From CAZSBB01 sp964605235 (GTDB lineage: Bacteria > Planctomycetota > Phycisphaerae > Phycisphaerales > Phycisphaeraceae): 64,000 nt of DNA. Shown one piece after another: positions 1 through 9,200 of the stretch (position 1 is its first letter; the number at the start of each line of letters is the position of its first letter). The notes beneath the pieces were generated by a model. The model did not search any database, had not been told where the DNA came from, and was given only the letters and a program-made list of their open reading frames with translations. Location: NCBI GenBank assembly GCA_964605235.1, contig CAZSBB010000012.1, positions 62,001 to 126,000 of the forward strand. Reading direction: 5' to 3'. The position numbers and the translations under genes are program-made.

Positions 1-2565
1 CTGGTGCAGGGCTGCGAGGCGCAGCTGATGCACCGCGCGGTCGGGTTCGAGGAGCGCCAGTCCTTCCACATGCCGCAACGCCGCCGGCAGATCGCCTTGT
101 TGCAGGGCGATGGTCGCCGCCAGCTCGCGGTAGCTGCCGGAGTAGGGTTGACGTTGCAGCGCCCGCCGCGCCGCTTCGCGGGCGTAGTCCAACTCACCCA
201 GGCGCTGGTACAGCTTGGCGAGTTCAAACGCCCATTGCCCGCTGCTCTGGTCGGTGCTGTCGAGTTCGGTCAGCGCGCCGACGGCTTCGCCGGCTTTGCC
301 CACCGCCGGCGCCAGCAGCACCAGTTGTTCCTGCGGCCAGGGGTCCACGGGGCGCGCTGCCGCGTACCGCACCACCGCACGGTACGCCGCCTGCGCATCA
401 CCCTGCGCCACTGCCTGGCGCGCCGCCAGTCCCAGCAAATCCGGCTGGTCGGGATACTGCGCCAGCAGCGCCTGCAACTGCGGCGCATCAATCGTCTGGC
501 TGTGCGCGTAGGTCTTGAGCAACTCGCGCAACTGCGGATCATCCGGCAGCGGTCCCATGCCCCAGTCGCGCACCTGCTGCTGCGCCCAGCTCTTGAACGC
601 ATGCATGAAGGTCGCCGGCTCCACGCCCAGCACATTCACGCAGGCCTGGTCGATGTCCTGCCCATCGCGGAACGCATGCAGCAGCCCCAGCACCGCGCGG
701 TGGCCGTGTGCCTGCGTGATGTACTGGAGCATCCACGCCGCCTGGGCGTACGCCTGCGGGCGATCGGTCGGACTGCTGGGACGCACGAAGGCGATGTTGA
801 TGCTCTGCAGGTCGAACAGCCGATCGCGGTGCAGCGCGTCGGCGAGCAGTTGGCAGGCGCTGTAATCCCGCTGGCCCGGCTCCTGGCTCACGGCGCAGGC
901 TTCGGTGAACCAGTGCGGCAGGCGGTTGCGCGTCTGGTCCAGCGTGACCGTGTGCACGAACTCGTGGCGAATCACCCGCGCCCAGTCAAACGGCCCACGC
1001 TGCCGGGCGCCCAGACGCGGCGGGGTCAGCGCGATCACATCCCCCGTGCTGGCGGCAATGGTCCAGATGTCGGGCATGCCGGTGATGCGCACGCCGAACC
1101 AGCGTTCGTTGGGGAAAATCTCCACCAGCGTTTTGCGCCGGGGGCGATGCTCGAACACGCTGGTGATGTCGCGGTAAATCCGCTCCAATTCCGCGGGCAT
1201 GTCGCGCGCCAGCACCTCGTCCACACCCGCCATGTAGCGGATGACGAAATGCTCCGTCTCGATCCGCTGATAGGTCAGCAGCTCGCGCACCAGCGCCAGT
1301 TGGTTCGCCACCCGCAGGTCGAACGGGTCAAGCGTTGCCGCAGCGGTCAGGACTTCCAGGGCTGCTTCATCGCGCCCCGCCTGCATGAGCAGCAAACCCA
1401 ACTCGCTGTGAACATCGGCATCGCGCGGGGCACGGGCGAGCGCCTGACGCAGAATGCGTTCGGCGGCTTCGTACTGCCGCGCCAGGGAGAGATAGCGTCC
1501 CACCGTCGCCAGCGCCAGCGGATGACCCGGCGCGACAGCATCGAACGCCGCCAGCGCCTGCGCCAGCGCTGCCTGGTCATAGCGCAAGGCCGCGGTCGCC
1601 GCCGCCAGCGCCAGCACCTCCGGATGGCGCGGCGTCTGCGTCAGCAGCAACGTGAGCGGCGCCGCGGCGGGGGCGGGCGTCTTCTGCATCAGCGCCGTCT
1701 CCACCGCCAGCCGCAACGCCAGCGGATGGTCCGGCTGCAACTTCAGCAATTGCAGCCGACATTGCTCGGCCCGGCCGAACTGATAGCTCCCGGCACTGAG
1801 CAAACCCAACTCGTACCACGCGGCGCTGCTGTGGGGATTGAGCGTCAGCGCCTGCTGCAACGCCTGCGCCGCCTCGCTGGGATTGTGCTTGGCGGCCAGC
1901 AGCCGCGCCTCGGCGACATAGGCGGGCCAGTGCAGCGGGTCACCCGTGCTCCGCGCCGCCGCAAACATACCCATGGCTGCCTGGTAGTCCCGCGCCGGCT
2001 CGCCTTCGAGTCGCCCCAGCAAGGCGAGCAATTCCCCGGCAGCGGTCAGGTCGCCAGCCGACGTCGGCGGCTGAGCATGCAGACGCCCACGCACCGGCGT
2101 CGCCAGCGCGATCGCCTCGGCCATCTGCCCGGACCATTCCAACGCCCGCGCCCGCAGCAGCAGGGCGGGATAGCCGTCGTCCTCCGCCAGCAGCAGCAGC
2201 ACCGTGGCGGGCTCGCCTTGCCGCAGGGCGTTCTCCGCGCGCCAGCGCACCGGCACGGCCGCGTTCTGCCAGAGGTCCGCCTGCAGGTCCCAGTGCAGCA
2301 GCGCCTGCAAAGCCGCTTCACGCGGGGACAGGTCGCCCAGGTCATCTTCCTGTCCATGGAATAGCGCCAGCTCGCGCCGCTGCGTTTCGCTGAGCACCGG
2401 ATCCGCCAGCAGACGTTGCACCGCCGGCGCCAGCTCGATTTCCGGCGCGGGGGCGGTCGTCGAGGGCGCTGCGGGCGCGGATTCGTTCTGACTGCCCCAC
2501 GCCGGCGTCAGTACCAGCACGGTCGGCAGCAACAGCAGACGCATCCACCGGGGCAGTTCAAGCAA
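1..2565 (-). CDS. Secreted TPR protein with peptidase-MA-like zincin domain (3' end cut by window edge)
   Basis: The minus strand reads open for 855 codons to the window edge without a stop. I place the start at a TTG (2565-2563) because an AAGGAG sits six bases upstream; the first ATG is seven codons later. The N-terminus (MLELPRWMRLLLLP...) is a signal peptide. Repeated helical segments rich in Ala/Leu/Tyr with the TPR spacing (about residues 100-400 and again after 690) flank a central domain with HEFVH at about residues 534-538 and LPHWFTEA seventeen residues on, giving the HExxH...E zinc ligands of gluzincins as in the peptidase MA family. I infer an exported metallopeptidase or peptidase-like scaffold of unknown substrate. 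A long, arginine/glutamine-rich plus-strand reading frame over the same bases is an antisense shadow. Confidence 0.82.
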   Translation of the reverse strand, partial: MLELPRWMRLLLLPTVLVLTPAWGSQNESAPAAPSTTAPAPEIELAPAVQRLLADPVLSETQRRELALFHGQEDDLGDLSPREAALQALLHWDLQADLWQNAAVPVRWRAENALRQGEPATVLLLLAEDDGYPALLLRARALEWSGQMAEAIALATPVRGRLHAQPPTSAGDLTAAGELLALLGRLEGEPARDYQAAMGMFAAARSTGDPLHWPAYVAEARLLAAKHNPSEAAQALQQALTLNPHSSAAWYELGLLSAGSYQFGRAEQCRLQLLKLQPDHPLALRLAVETALMQKTPAPAAAPLTLLLTQTPRHPEVLALAAATAALRYDQAALAQALAAFDAVAPGHPLALATVGRYLSLARQYEAAERILRQALARAPRDADVHSELGLLLMQAGRDEAALEVLTAAATLDPFDLRVANQLALVRELLTYQRIETEHFVIRYMAGVDEVLARDMPAELERIYRDITSVFEHRPRRKTLVEIFPNERWFGVRITGMPDIWTIAASTGDVIALTPPRLGARQRGPFDWARVIRHEFVHTVTLDQTRNRLPHWFTEACAVSQEPGQRDYSACQLLADALHRDRLFDLQSINIAFVRPSSPTDRPQAYAQAAWMLQYITQAHGHRAVLGLLHAFRDGQDIDQACVNVLGVEPATFMHAFKSWAQQQVRDWGMGPLPDDPQLRELLKTYAHSQTIDAPQLQALLAQYPDQPDLLGLAARQAVAQGDAQAAYRAVVRYAAARPVDPWPQEQLVLLAPAVGKAGEAVGALTELDSTDQSSGQWAFELAKLYQRLGELDYAREAARRALQRQPYSGSYRELAATIALQQGDLPAALRHVEGLALLEPDRAVHQLRLAALHQ

Positions 2566-2571
2566 ACGCGG

Positions 2572-2577
2572 CTCCTT
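2572..2577 (-). promoter_or_regulatory. Ribosome binding site that decides a TTG start
   Basis: AAGGAG read on the minus strand, six bases before TTG at 2565. It supports the TTG rather than the ATG at 2544 as the start of the TPR/peptidase-MA gene. Confidence 0.6.
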
Positions 2578-2759
2578 GTGTCGGCTGGTGGTATTGTTGG
2601 TCCCCAGCCCCGGGGAAACAAGCACAATTCCCTGGGCCCGCAGCTTAACCCCATTGCGTCATCCTCAAGACAACCTCCCGCTGCTCTTGGCGACGCGCCG
2701 ACGCCACGCTACAGTCGCCCCGCGGATTCCTTTATTTTCCAGTCGCAGTGGAGCTTTGC

Positions 2760-4175
2760 ATGTTTGAACCGCGTGGCATGATCGTGACCGAACTGGGCGA
2801 CCTGGACGTCTTCGTCCATGAAAACCGCTTCCATCTGCTGCACCTGACGCTGCCCAATCACGACAGCATCACCCACCTCGTCAGCGACGACGGCTTAAGC
2901 TGGGACTACCAACCCCCGGTGCTGGAAACCGGCGCGCCGGGCGCTTTCGACGACGACATGATCTGGACCATGCATTGCGTGCGCCATCCGCAGGGGAAAG
3001 GCTTTCACCTGTATTACACCGGCTGCGCCCGCGCCGAGCTGGGCAACCACCAGCGCGTGGGCGTGGCGCTCACCGACGACCTGATCCATTACCGCAAGCA
3101 TCCGGGCAATCCGATTTTCCAGCCCAGCGCCCCGCATTACCTGGACACGCAGGCGGTCAACGGCATGGTCGCCTGCCGCGACCCGTTTGTGATGTATGAC
3201 GAAGGTCAGTGGCACATGTTCGTGACCATGCGCACCGCCGCCGGGCCGCGTTTTCGCCGGGGTTGCGTGGGGCATGCCGTGAGTGATGACGGCATTGCCT
3301 GGCGCGCGGTGGAGCCATTGCTCGCGCCCCAGTGCTATGAAGATCTGGAAGTGATTTCGGTGCTCAAGCATCAGGGCTGGTATTACCTGACGTTTCACGA
3401 TTTCAACGCGCACACGCATTACCGCATGGCGCGGAGTCTCGCCGGGCCGTGGTTGTCGCCCCCGCGTGACGAGGTGCTGCCGACGCACAACTGGGTGTTC
3501 CGCTTCTGCCAGTGGGAAGGGCGCCCGCTGCTGCTGCACAACATGGCGGGCGAGTGCGACTGGCGGCGGCGCTCGGCGGCGGGCGGTTACAAGGTGGCGT
3601 CCCCGCCGCGCGAGATTATTGTGCATGACGACGGCACGCTGGCGCTGGGCAGCTATCGCGGCTGGGCGAAGTATCACGATGGCGAAGTCAGCACGCTCCC
3701 GGGCGCGGAGCTGGCGGGCGCGGGACAGCAGCTGCAACTGCACGAGCCGGAGCTGAGCGATTTCGTGCTGGAAACCACGGTCACGCTGCAGTCGGGGCGT
3801 GCGGCAGGTCTGCTGCTGCGCAGCGATGCGGGCGTGGAAACCTGTCTCTGGCTGCGGCTGGATTACGATCGGCAGCAGGTGAGCCTGCACACGCATTCGC
3901 CGTATGACAGTGCCCAGGATCGCATCAAGCTCAAGCAGCGGGTGGTGCAGTCGTTTGCCGCGAAGCTGGAATATGGAAACCCTGTGGCGGTGAAAGTGCT
4001 CGCGTGCAAGCAGTACGTCGAGGTGTCGCTTGATGGGGAGATTCACCTGTGCCCGCTGACGTATCTCGCCAAGCGCGGGCGTTGCGGGATGTTTGTGGAA
4101 GATGGGCAAGGCGCCTTTACCCCGGCGCGGGTGCAGCCGTTGCGTTGTCCCTGGCCGGTGTGGGAGAAAGCGTGA
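2760..4175 (+). CDS. GH32-like five-bladed beta-propeller glycosidase
   Basis: 471 residues, started at the ATG preceded by GGAG seven bases upstream; no signal peptide, so probably cytoplasmic. The first 300 residues read as five propeller blades (HLLHL, FHLYYTGC, WHMFVTM, WYYLTFHD, LLLHNM strands). CRDPF at about 139-143 matches the RDP motif that binds substrate in GH32 and related families, D15 is in the position of the usual nucleophile and a glutamate around 194-197 is a candidate acid/base. Residues about 330-470 form a beta-sandwich like the GH32 C-terminal module. The classic WMNDPNG box is degenerate, so the substrate (fructoside or another sugar) cannot be named. The stop overlaps the start of the hexulose-phosphate synthase gene, implying one operon. 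Confidence 0.75.
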   Translation: MFEPRGMIVTELGDLDVFVHENRFHLLHLTLPNHDSITHLVSDDGLSWDYQPPVLETGAPGAFDDDMIWTMHCVRHPQGKGFHLYYTGCARAELGNHQRVGVALTDDLIHYRKHPGNPIFQPSAPHYLDTQAVNGMVACRDPFVMYDEGQWHMFVTMRTAAGPRFRRGCVGHAVSDDGIAWRAVEPLLAPQCYEDLEVISVLKHQGWYYLTFHDFNAHTHYRMARSLAGPWLSPPRDEVLPTHNWVFRFCQWEGRPLLLHNMAGECDWRRRSAAGGYKVASPPREIIVHDDGTLALGSYRGWAKYHDGEVSTLPGAELAGAGQQLQLHEPELSDFVLETTVTLQSGRAAGLLLRSDAGVETCLWLRLDYDRQQVSLHTHSPYDSAQDRIKLKQRVVQSFAAKLEYGNPVAVKVLACKQYVEVSLDGEIHLCPLTYLAKRGRCGMFVEDGQGAFTPARVQPLRCPWPVWEKA

Positions 4176-4846
4176 TGACCGCGCAGACTGCGAAACAATC
4201 GGTGGCGCTGCAATTGGCGCTGGACGTGCTGAGCGTGAATGAAGCCTTGCGCGCCGCCGAGCCGACGGCCGGGCACGTGCAGATATTGGAAGTCGGCACG
4301 CCGCTGGTGATTGAGGCGGGCATGAAGGCGGTGCGCACGCTCAAGCGCACCTATCCGACGCATCAGATCGTCGCGGATTTGAAGATCATGGATGCCGGGC
4401 GGATCGAAGCCATGAGCGCCTTTTCCGCCGGGGCGGACATCGTGACCGTGCTGGGCCTCGCTTCCGACGCGACCATCCAAGGCGCTGTCTGGGCGGCGCG
4501 GCACACCGGCGGGCTGCTGATGGCGGATATGGTCAATGTGCCCGACCCCGCCCAGCGCGGGCGCGAGCTGTTGGATCTGGGCGTGCACATCCTCTGCCTG
4601 CACACCGCGTATGACCGCCAGCAGGAAAACGTCGATCCGCTCGACGAGCTGCGCGGGGTGCGCCCGGCCGTCGCAGGCCGCCTCGCCATTGCCGGCGGGC
4701 TCAAGCTCACCCATGTCCATGAAGCGGTGCAGGCCGGCGCCGACGTGCTGGTGGTGGGCGGCGGCATCCTCAGCGAACCGGACCCCGGCGCGGCGGCGGC
4801 AGCGATCGCCAGCGCGATCAAGCAGGCGCAGGAGAGCAAACCATGA
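4175..4846 (+). CDS. hxlA: 3-hexulose-6-phosphate synthase (OMP decarboxylase superfamily)
   Basis: 223 residues. The ATG shares its A with the upstream TGA, with GGGAG just before; earlier starts would only extend into the previous gene. The D-x-K-x-x-D signature of the superfamily is seen as DLKIMD at about 68-73, followed by the barrel strands AGADIVTVLG, MADMVNV, LCLHTAYD, AIAGGL and VLVVGGGI. HPS condenses formaldehyde with ribulose 5-phosphate, or runs in reverse to make pentose phosphate from hexulose phosphate. The adjacent hexuloisomerase gene makes the assignment firm. Without formaldehyde-generating genes nearby, a pentose-supply or detoxification role is at least as likely as methylotrophy. 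A ketogulonate-phosphate decarboxylase is the main alternative. Confidence 0.85.
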   Translation: MTAQTAKQSVALQLALDVLSVNEALRAAEPTAGHVQILEVGTPLVIEAGMKAVRTLKRTYPTHQIVADLKIMDAGRIEAMSAFSAGADIVTVLGLASDATIQGAVWAARHTGGLLMADMVNVPDPAQRGRELLDLGVHILCLHTAYDRQQENVDPLDELRGVRPAVAGRLAIAGGLKLTHVHEAVQAGADVLVVGGGILSEPDPGAAAAAIASAIKQAQESKP

Positions 4847-5448
4847 CGACCCCCGGAACCCCCGGAACCCCCGGAACCCCCGGCGAATCCTTGCAGCGCT
4901 ACACCCAGACGGCCGCGGCGGAAATCACCGCGGCGCTGGCGGGGGGCGATCATGCCGCGCTGGAAAAGCTGGCGCAGGCGGCAGCGAGCGCGCCGCGCGT
5001 GTTTGCCGCCGGGGCGGGTCGCAGCGGGCTGGCGCTCAAAGCTTTCGCCATGCGCCTGATGCATCTGGGCATCCCCGTGCACGTGGTCGGCGAATCCACC
5101 ACCCCCGGCATTGCCCCCGGTGAACTGCTGGTCATCGGCTCCGGCTCCGGACGCACCGCCAGCCTGGTCAGTGCCGCGACCAAAGCGAAGCAAGTCGGCG
5201 CGACGGTCGCCCTCGTCACCATTGACGCCCAGTCGCCCATCGCCCAGCAGGCGGACATCGTGGTGACGGTTCCCGCGCCTTCCCCCAAAGCCAGTGCCGG
5301 CTCTGGGCGAATCGCCAGCATTCAGCCGATGGGCTCGCTGTTTGAACAAACCCTCTGGCTGACGCTCGACTGCACGGTTCTGCGGCTGATGGAGCTGCTG
5401 AACCTGAGCAGCGACCAGATGTTCGCCCGCCACGCGAATCTGGAGTAA
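4843..5448 (+). CDS. hxlB: 6-phospho-3-hexuloisomerase (SIS domain)
   Basis: 201 residues, start overlapping the upstream stop as ATGA. The SIS-domain signatures are FAAGAGRSG at about 52-60 and VIGSGSGRT with the following serine/threonine-rich turn; FAMRLMHLG and a C-terminal MF-RHANLE are typical of hexuloisomerases. It interconverts 3-hexulose 6-phosphate and fructose 6-phosphate, completing the HPS-PHI pair. The first dozen residues are an odd Gly-Thr-Pro triplet repeat encoded by a 9-bp tandem repeat that also occurs elsewhere in the window; it lies before the first helix and is probably a harmless extension. Confidence 0.88.
   Translation: MTTPGTPGTPGTPGESLQRYTQTAAAEITAALAGGDHAALEKLAQAAASAPRVFAAGAGRSGLALKAFAMRLMHLGIPVHVVGESTTPGIAPGELLVIGSGSGRTASLVSAATKAKQVGATVALVTIDAQSPIAQQADIVVTVPAPSPKASAGSGRIASIQPMGSLFEQTLWLTLDCTVLRLMELLNLSSDQMFARHANLE
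4850..4883. repeat. CCCCCGGAA microsatellite inside hxlB
   Basis: About four 9-bp units of CCCCCGGAA, in frame, encoding the Gly-Thr-Pro repeat at the N-terminus of the hexuloisomerase. The same core recurs at 40609-40646 and, on the other strand as a 12-bp unit, at 59708-59763 and 62317-62364. Confidence 0.8.
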
Positions 5449-5460
5449 GCCAAAGCAGAT

Positions 5461-5576
5461 TTCACCACAGAGACACAGAGAGCACAGAGCAAAGCACCCA
5501 GAGTCACATGGCGACGTCATGAGCTGAGTTTCCCAATTGCTGTTTTTCTCGGTGCTCTCTGTGTCTCTGTGGTGAG
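5461..5576. repeat. Dispersed inverted-repeat element, family A, copy 1
   Basis: Arms of about 29 bp beginning CACCACAGAGACACAGAG (5461-5489) and its near-perfect complement (5548-5576), total 116 bp. Three more copies lie at 14460-14602, 21636-21751 and 57396-57510. No transposase is encoded. It occupies most of the gap between hxlB and the next gene. Confidence 0.88.
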
Positions 5577-5729
5577 TTTGAAATTGACCGCCAGGCGCTG
5601 TGGAACGCAGTTCTGCCGCCCAATCCGCCAATTCCGCGCATAACCGCTTTCCAACACGACCGGTGCGCAACGCTCAAACGCGGTCGCTGCAATACCGCCT
5701 CCCCAAACCTGACAACAAGGAGGATGGTC

Positions 5730-6191
5730 ATGGGCGCGTTTCGTTTTGCATTGTGGATGGTGGTGGCGGCTTACACGGTGACCTGTGCGGCTGTGTGTCT
5801 GGCTGAGGCGCTGACGATCGGAAGCTGGGAACTGGCGCGGCAGGTCGGCACGCTGAGCGAGATGGGACTGTACGTGGCGGCGGCGACGCTGCTGAGCCTG
5901 GCGGTGCTGCCGCGGGCGGGCTGGCTGGCGTTGGTCACGGGCGCCGTGCTGGTGATCACGGGGCATCTGCCGGCTGCGCTGGGCGCGCTGCTCTGGGCGG
6001 TGCTGACGCTGGCGCTGCCCCGGCAGGCCGCGGCGCAAGCAACGCCGACGATTGCTGGCGCCGACTTGGCGCAGGAACTGCAACTGCCCGAACCGGGCGA
6101 GACGCATGGGGCGGAGTCGGAGAAGCAGCCCTTCCGGTTCCGTCGGCTGCGGGGCCAGCGGCGGGGCAAGACGGCGGGCGTCGGGGTGTGA
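5730..6191 (+). CDS. Small membrane protein of unknown function
   Basis: 153 residues. AAGGAGG (5717-5723) is six bases before the ATG at 5730 and touches the ATG at 5724, so the second ATG is the likely start. Hydrophobic segments at about 5-27, 43-60 and 63-92 suggest two or three membrane helices, followed by a charged, arginine-rich cytoplasmic tail. I recognise no family. It stands alone between a repeat element and the convergent oxidoreductase gene; the strong ribosome site and good codon pattern argue that it is real. Confidence 0.6.
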   Translation: MGAFRFALWMVVAAYTVTCAAVCLAEALTIGSWELARQVGTLSEMGLYVAAATLLSLAVLPRAGWLALVTGAVLVITGHLPAALGALLWAVLTLALPRQAAAQATPTIAGADLAQELQLPEPGETHGAESEKQPFRFRRLRGQRRGKTAGVGV

Positions 6192-6235
6192 GTTGCCGCA
6201 GGTCAGATGGCGGCGGGTCAGTGAAGTGAGGTCGC

Positions 6236-9200
6236 TTACAGCCGCGCCGGCTCCGGTTGGCGCGGCAGGACCGGCAGGCTCACCCGCCGCTCGTCGGCGA
6301 CCGTGAAGTCCGCTTCGCGCGGCAGGGGCGCGATGTCGAACTGGCTGGCGTCCATCTCCAGCCAATGCTGGACTTGGCGCTGGGCGTTCTGCATGTGCGC
6401 CAGCCGCAGGTCGCGGTAGCCGGTGACCTGGTGCGGGCTGCCGAGCACGAGCCGCCAGCGCTGGTATTCCTGCGCGCCTTTTTCCGCGCTCCAGTCGAGC
6501 CGGCGCACGAGCTTTTCGTACCAGTCGCGGAAGCGGAAGCCCTTGCGGTGGTAGCCGGGCAACCAGCGCCACCAGCGTTGGGCAGCGACCAGCCGAAGTT
6601 GCCAGGGACGCAGGCGACAGTCGAAGCCCAGCCGCCGGCCGAGCAACTCGACCTCCGCGCGGACGTAGTGGCGGTAGCGCAGGCGATCGCCGGTGCGCGG
6701 ATCGATGTGGAACCGCTGGGCGTCGTAAGCATATTTCTCGGGTCGGGTCAGGAGCTGGGCGACGAAGACCTCGTCGCGCACCAGCATGGCGTGCGCCAAG
6801 CCGCGTGCGGCCGCGCGGGTCAGCGCGTAGCCCTGGGCGCGGTCGTCGCGCACCAGCACAGATTTGAGCAGGGCGCAGTAGCGTTTGGCGTAATCCAATC
6901 CGCCCCAGAGCAGGCAGTCGTAGACCGCCATGGTGATTTCGCGCAGCAGCGGATCATGCGCGGAGAGGCCCACGGCGCGGCGGTAGACGCCGATGACCAG
7001 CGCGCGGAATTGCTGCGCCAAGCGCTGGCGGGCGCGGCGGGTGGACCAGCCGCCGGCGCCGTGCCGGCGCAGCAATTCGGCGCGCCGGCGAAGCGTGCGC
7101 ACCGGAGCGTCATCACGGAACGGCCGCGCCTGGGGCAGATGCCGGGCATCCACCGCCAGCAGGCGACCAAGTTGGAACGCATGGAGATTGCGCAGGGCGT
7201 CGTGTTGCAGGACGGACCAGATCGCCTGCTCGATCGCTTGCAGCGTGAGCGGGACGAAGCCGCGCTGGAAGGCGGCGCCCAGCGCCATCATGTTGGCGAA
7301 GCGGGTTTCCTCGAGCACCTGGCGACAGGTGGTGGTGAAATCCGCCAGCAGGTGGGCGTCGTCGCGGACGTGGCGCATGAGCATGCGGCGGAGGTGGTCG
7401 GGGTCGAAATCATCCACGCCGATGAGCTGGCGCGTGGTGGGAGCGAGCGCGTCATTGAGCACGGCCGCGGTGCGCTGGGGCGTCACGGCGCGGAAGGGTC
7501 CCGCCGCGTCGATGCCGCGCGCCGCTTCGAGCAGGTCGAGTCCCATGAGCAGGTCGGCATCGCCCCAGGGGATGGTCGCTCCGACATGCCGACCGCTGGC
7601 GCGCTGGCCGAACACCAGTTCGCTGTACACCCCGCCGGTGCGCACCGCCACGCCTTTGTGCAGGGCGTACTGCACGTCGTAGCCCATGTGCTGCCCCGCG
7701 GTGGCGAGCACGCGCGTGAGCACGTTGACGCCCATGCCCCCGGCGCCGGCGACCAGGCAGCGCCACACCGGCTGATCGGCATGGCGCGGGCGCGGGGCTT
7801 CGGGCAGCGGCGTGTTGAGCAGGGCGGGCAGCGGGCGATGGGCACGCAGCACTTCGACCTGCTCAAACGCGGGACACGCGCCCACGCGCTGACAGGCTTT
7901 GTCTTCAATGCAGGCGCCCAGGTCGGTCTGCACGCGCACGCCGCGGTCGGACTTTTCGAGCATCAGGCCCGGGCAGCCGGTGGCGGTGGTGCACGCCTGG
8001 CAGAAGTCGCACACGTCGGAGGCGATGTTCATGTGCGTCTGGCGCCGGTGGAAGCCACGTTCTTCATACTCGCGTTGCCGGGCGGCGGAGCCGGCGCGGT
8101 GGCGGATGATGGCGCACTGTTTGTCGGCAATGACGATCTTGATGCCGTCGGCGAGGAAGACCTGTTCGAGCAACGTGCGATAGCGCGGGCGGTCCTCGGG
8201 GTTGAGCCGGGCGAGGCGCACATCGCGCGGGAGCTTGCGGGGCAGCATGCCTTCGATCACCCGTTCAATCTGCTGCGCGCGGGTGCTGCGGCCCATCAGG
8301 TCCACGCCCGCGCCCAGCGTGGGATGCTGGCCGGACAACGCAGCAGCGCCGTTGTCGAGGATGAGGTAGGTGACATTTCGGCCGGCGGCGATGGACTGCG
8401 CCAGCGCCAGTTGTCCACCGGCGAAAAACGCGCCGTCACCCATGAAGATGACCTGCTGGTTGTCGATGAACGGGGCAGCGCCATCGCCCGCGCCCCCCGC
8501 CAGACCCAGCCCGGCATAGTCGTGTTGCAGCAGGCGATTGGGTTCAAAACCCAGCAGACTGGCGCAGCCGGCGTCGCCATGGAATACGAGGTCGACCGGC
8601 TTGCGTTTGTGCTTGCGCAGCATGTAGCGGTGATCCGCCAGATCGCGCTTGAGTTCCAGCAGCACGCTCGCCGAGTCGCGGTGGGGGCAGCCGGCGCAGA
8701 AGGTCGGGGTGCGCGTGGGCAGTTGCAGATGACGCTGCCGGGCGGCGGTGATGCGCGTGAGCAGGGCGTCGAGGGAGCCGTTGGTCAGCTCGGGGGGAAG
8801 ATTGCCCAGCCGGCGCAGGACGGGGGTGAGGCGTTCAATCAGCAGCGAGGGATGCAGGGGCTCGTTGTCGGGGAGTCCCCAATTGCTTGCGGCAGCGTCG
8901 TCGGTGACATCCGGGGGCGGCAGGCGTTTGCCGAACACCGGCGGGGCGGCGGGGTCGGCGGCGAGGAAGTCGCGCACCTGCCGTTCCACGAACGCTCGGC
9001 GTTCCTCCACGACGATCAGCGTGCGACAGCCGGCGGCAAACTCGCTGACGAGGGCGCGGTCCAGCGGCCAGCTTAACCCGAGCTTGAGAATGGGCAGGCG
9101 ACCCAGGAGGTTCATTTCGGTCAGCGCTGCACAAAGGTGATCGCAGGCGACGCCGGTGCTGATGAAGCCGATGGCGGCGGTCTGCCCGCGCTGGGTGGGA

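Noticed and set aside
4..2364. Very long plus-strand reading frame at the left edge
   Set aside because: Its product is arginine/glutamine/leucine-rich with no domains; the opposite strand encodes a coherent TPR/peptidase-MA protein with signal peptide and ribosome site.
4852..4887. Collagen-like domain at the start of the hexuloisomerase
   Set aside because: Only three or four triplets, directly encoded by a DNA microsatellite that also occurs outside genes.
6257..9076. 939-codon plus-strand frame
   Set aside because: Antisense to the oxidoreductase, whose motifs are unmistakable; an effect of high G+C in the third codon position.
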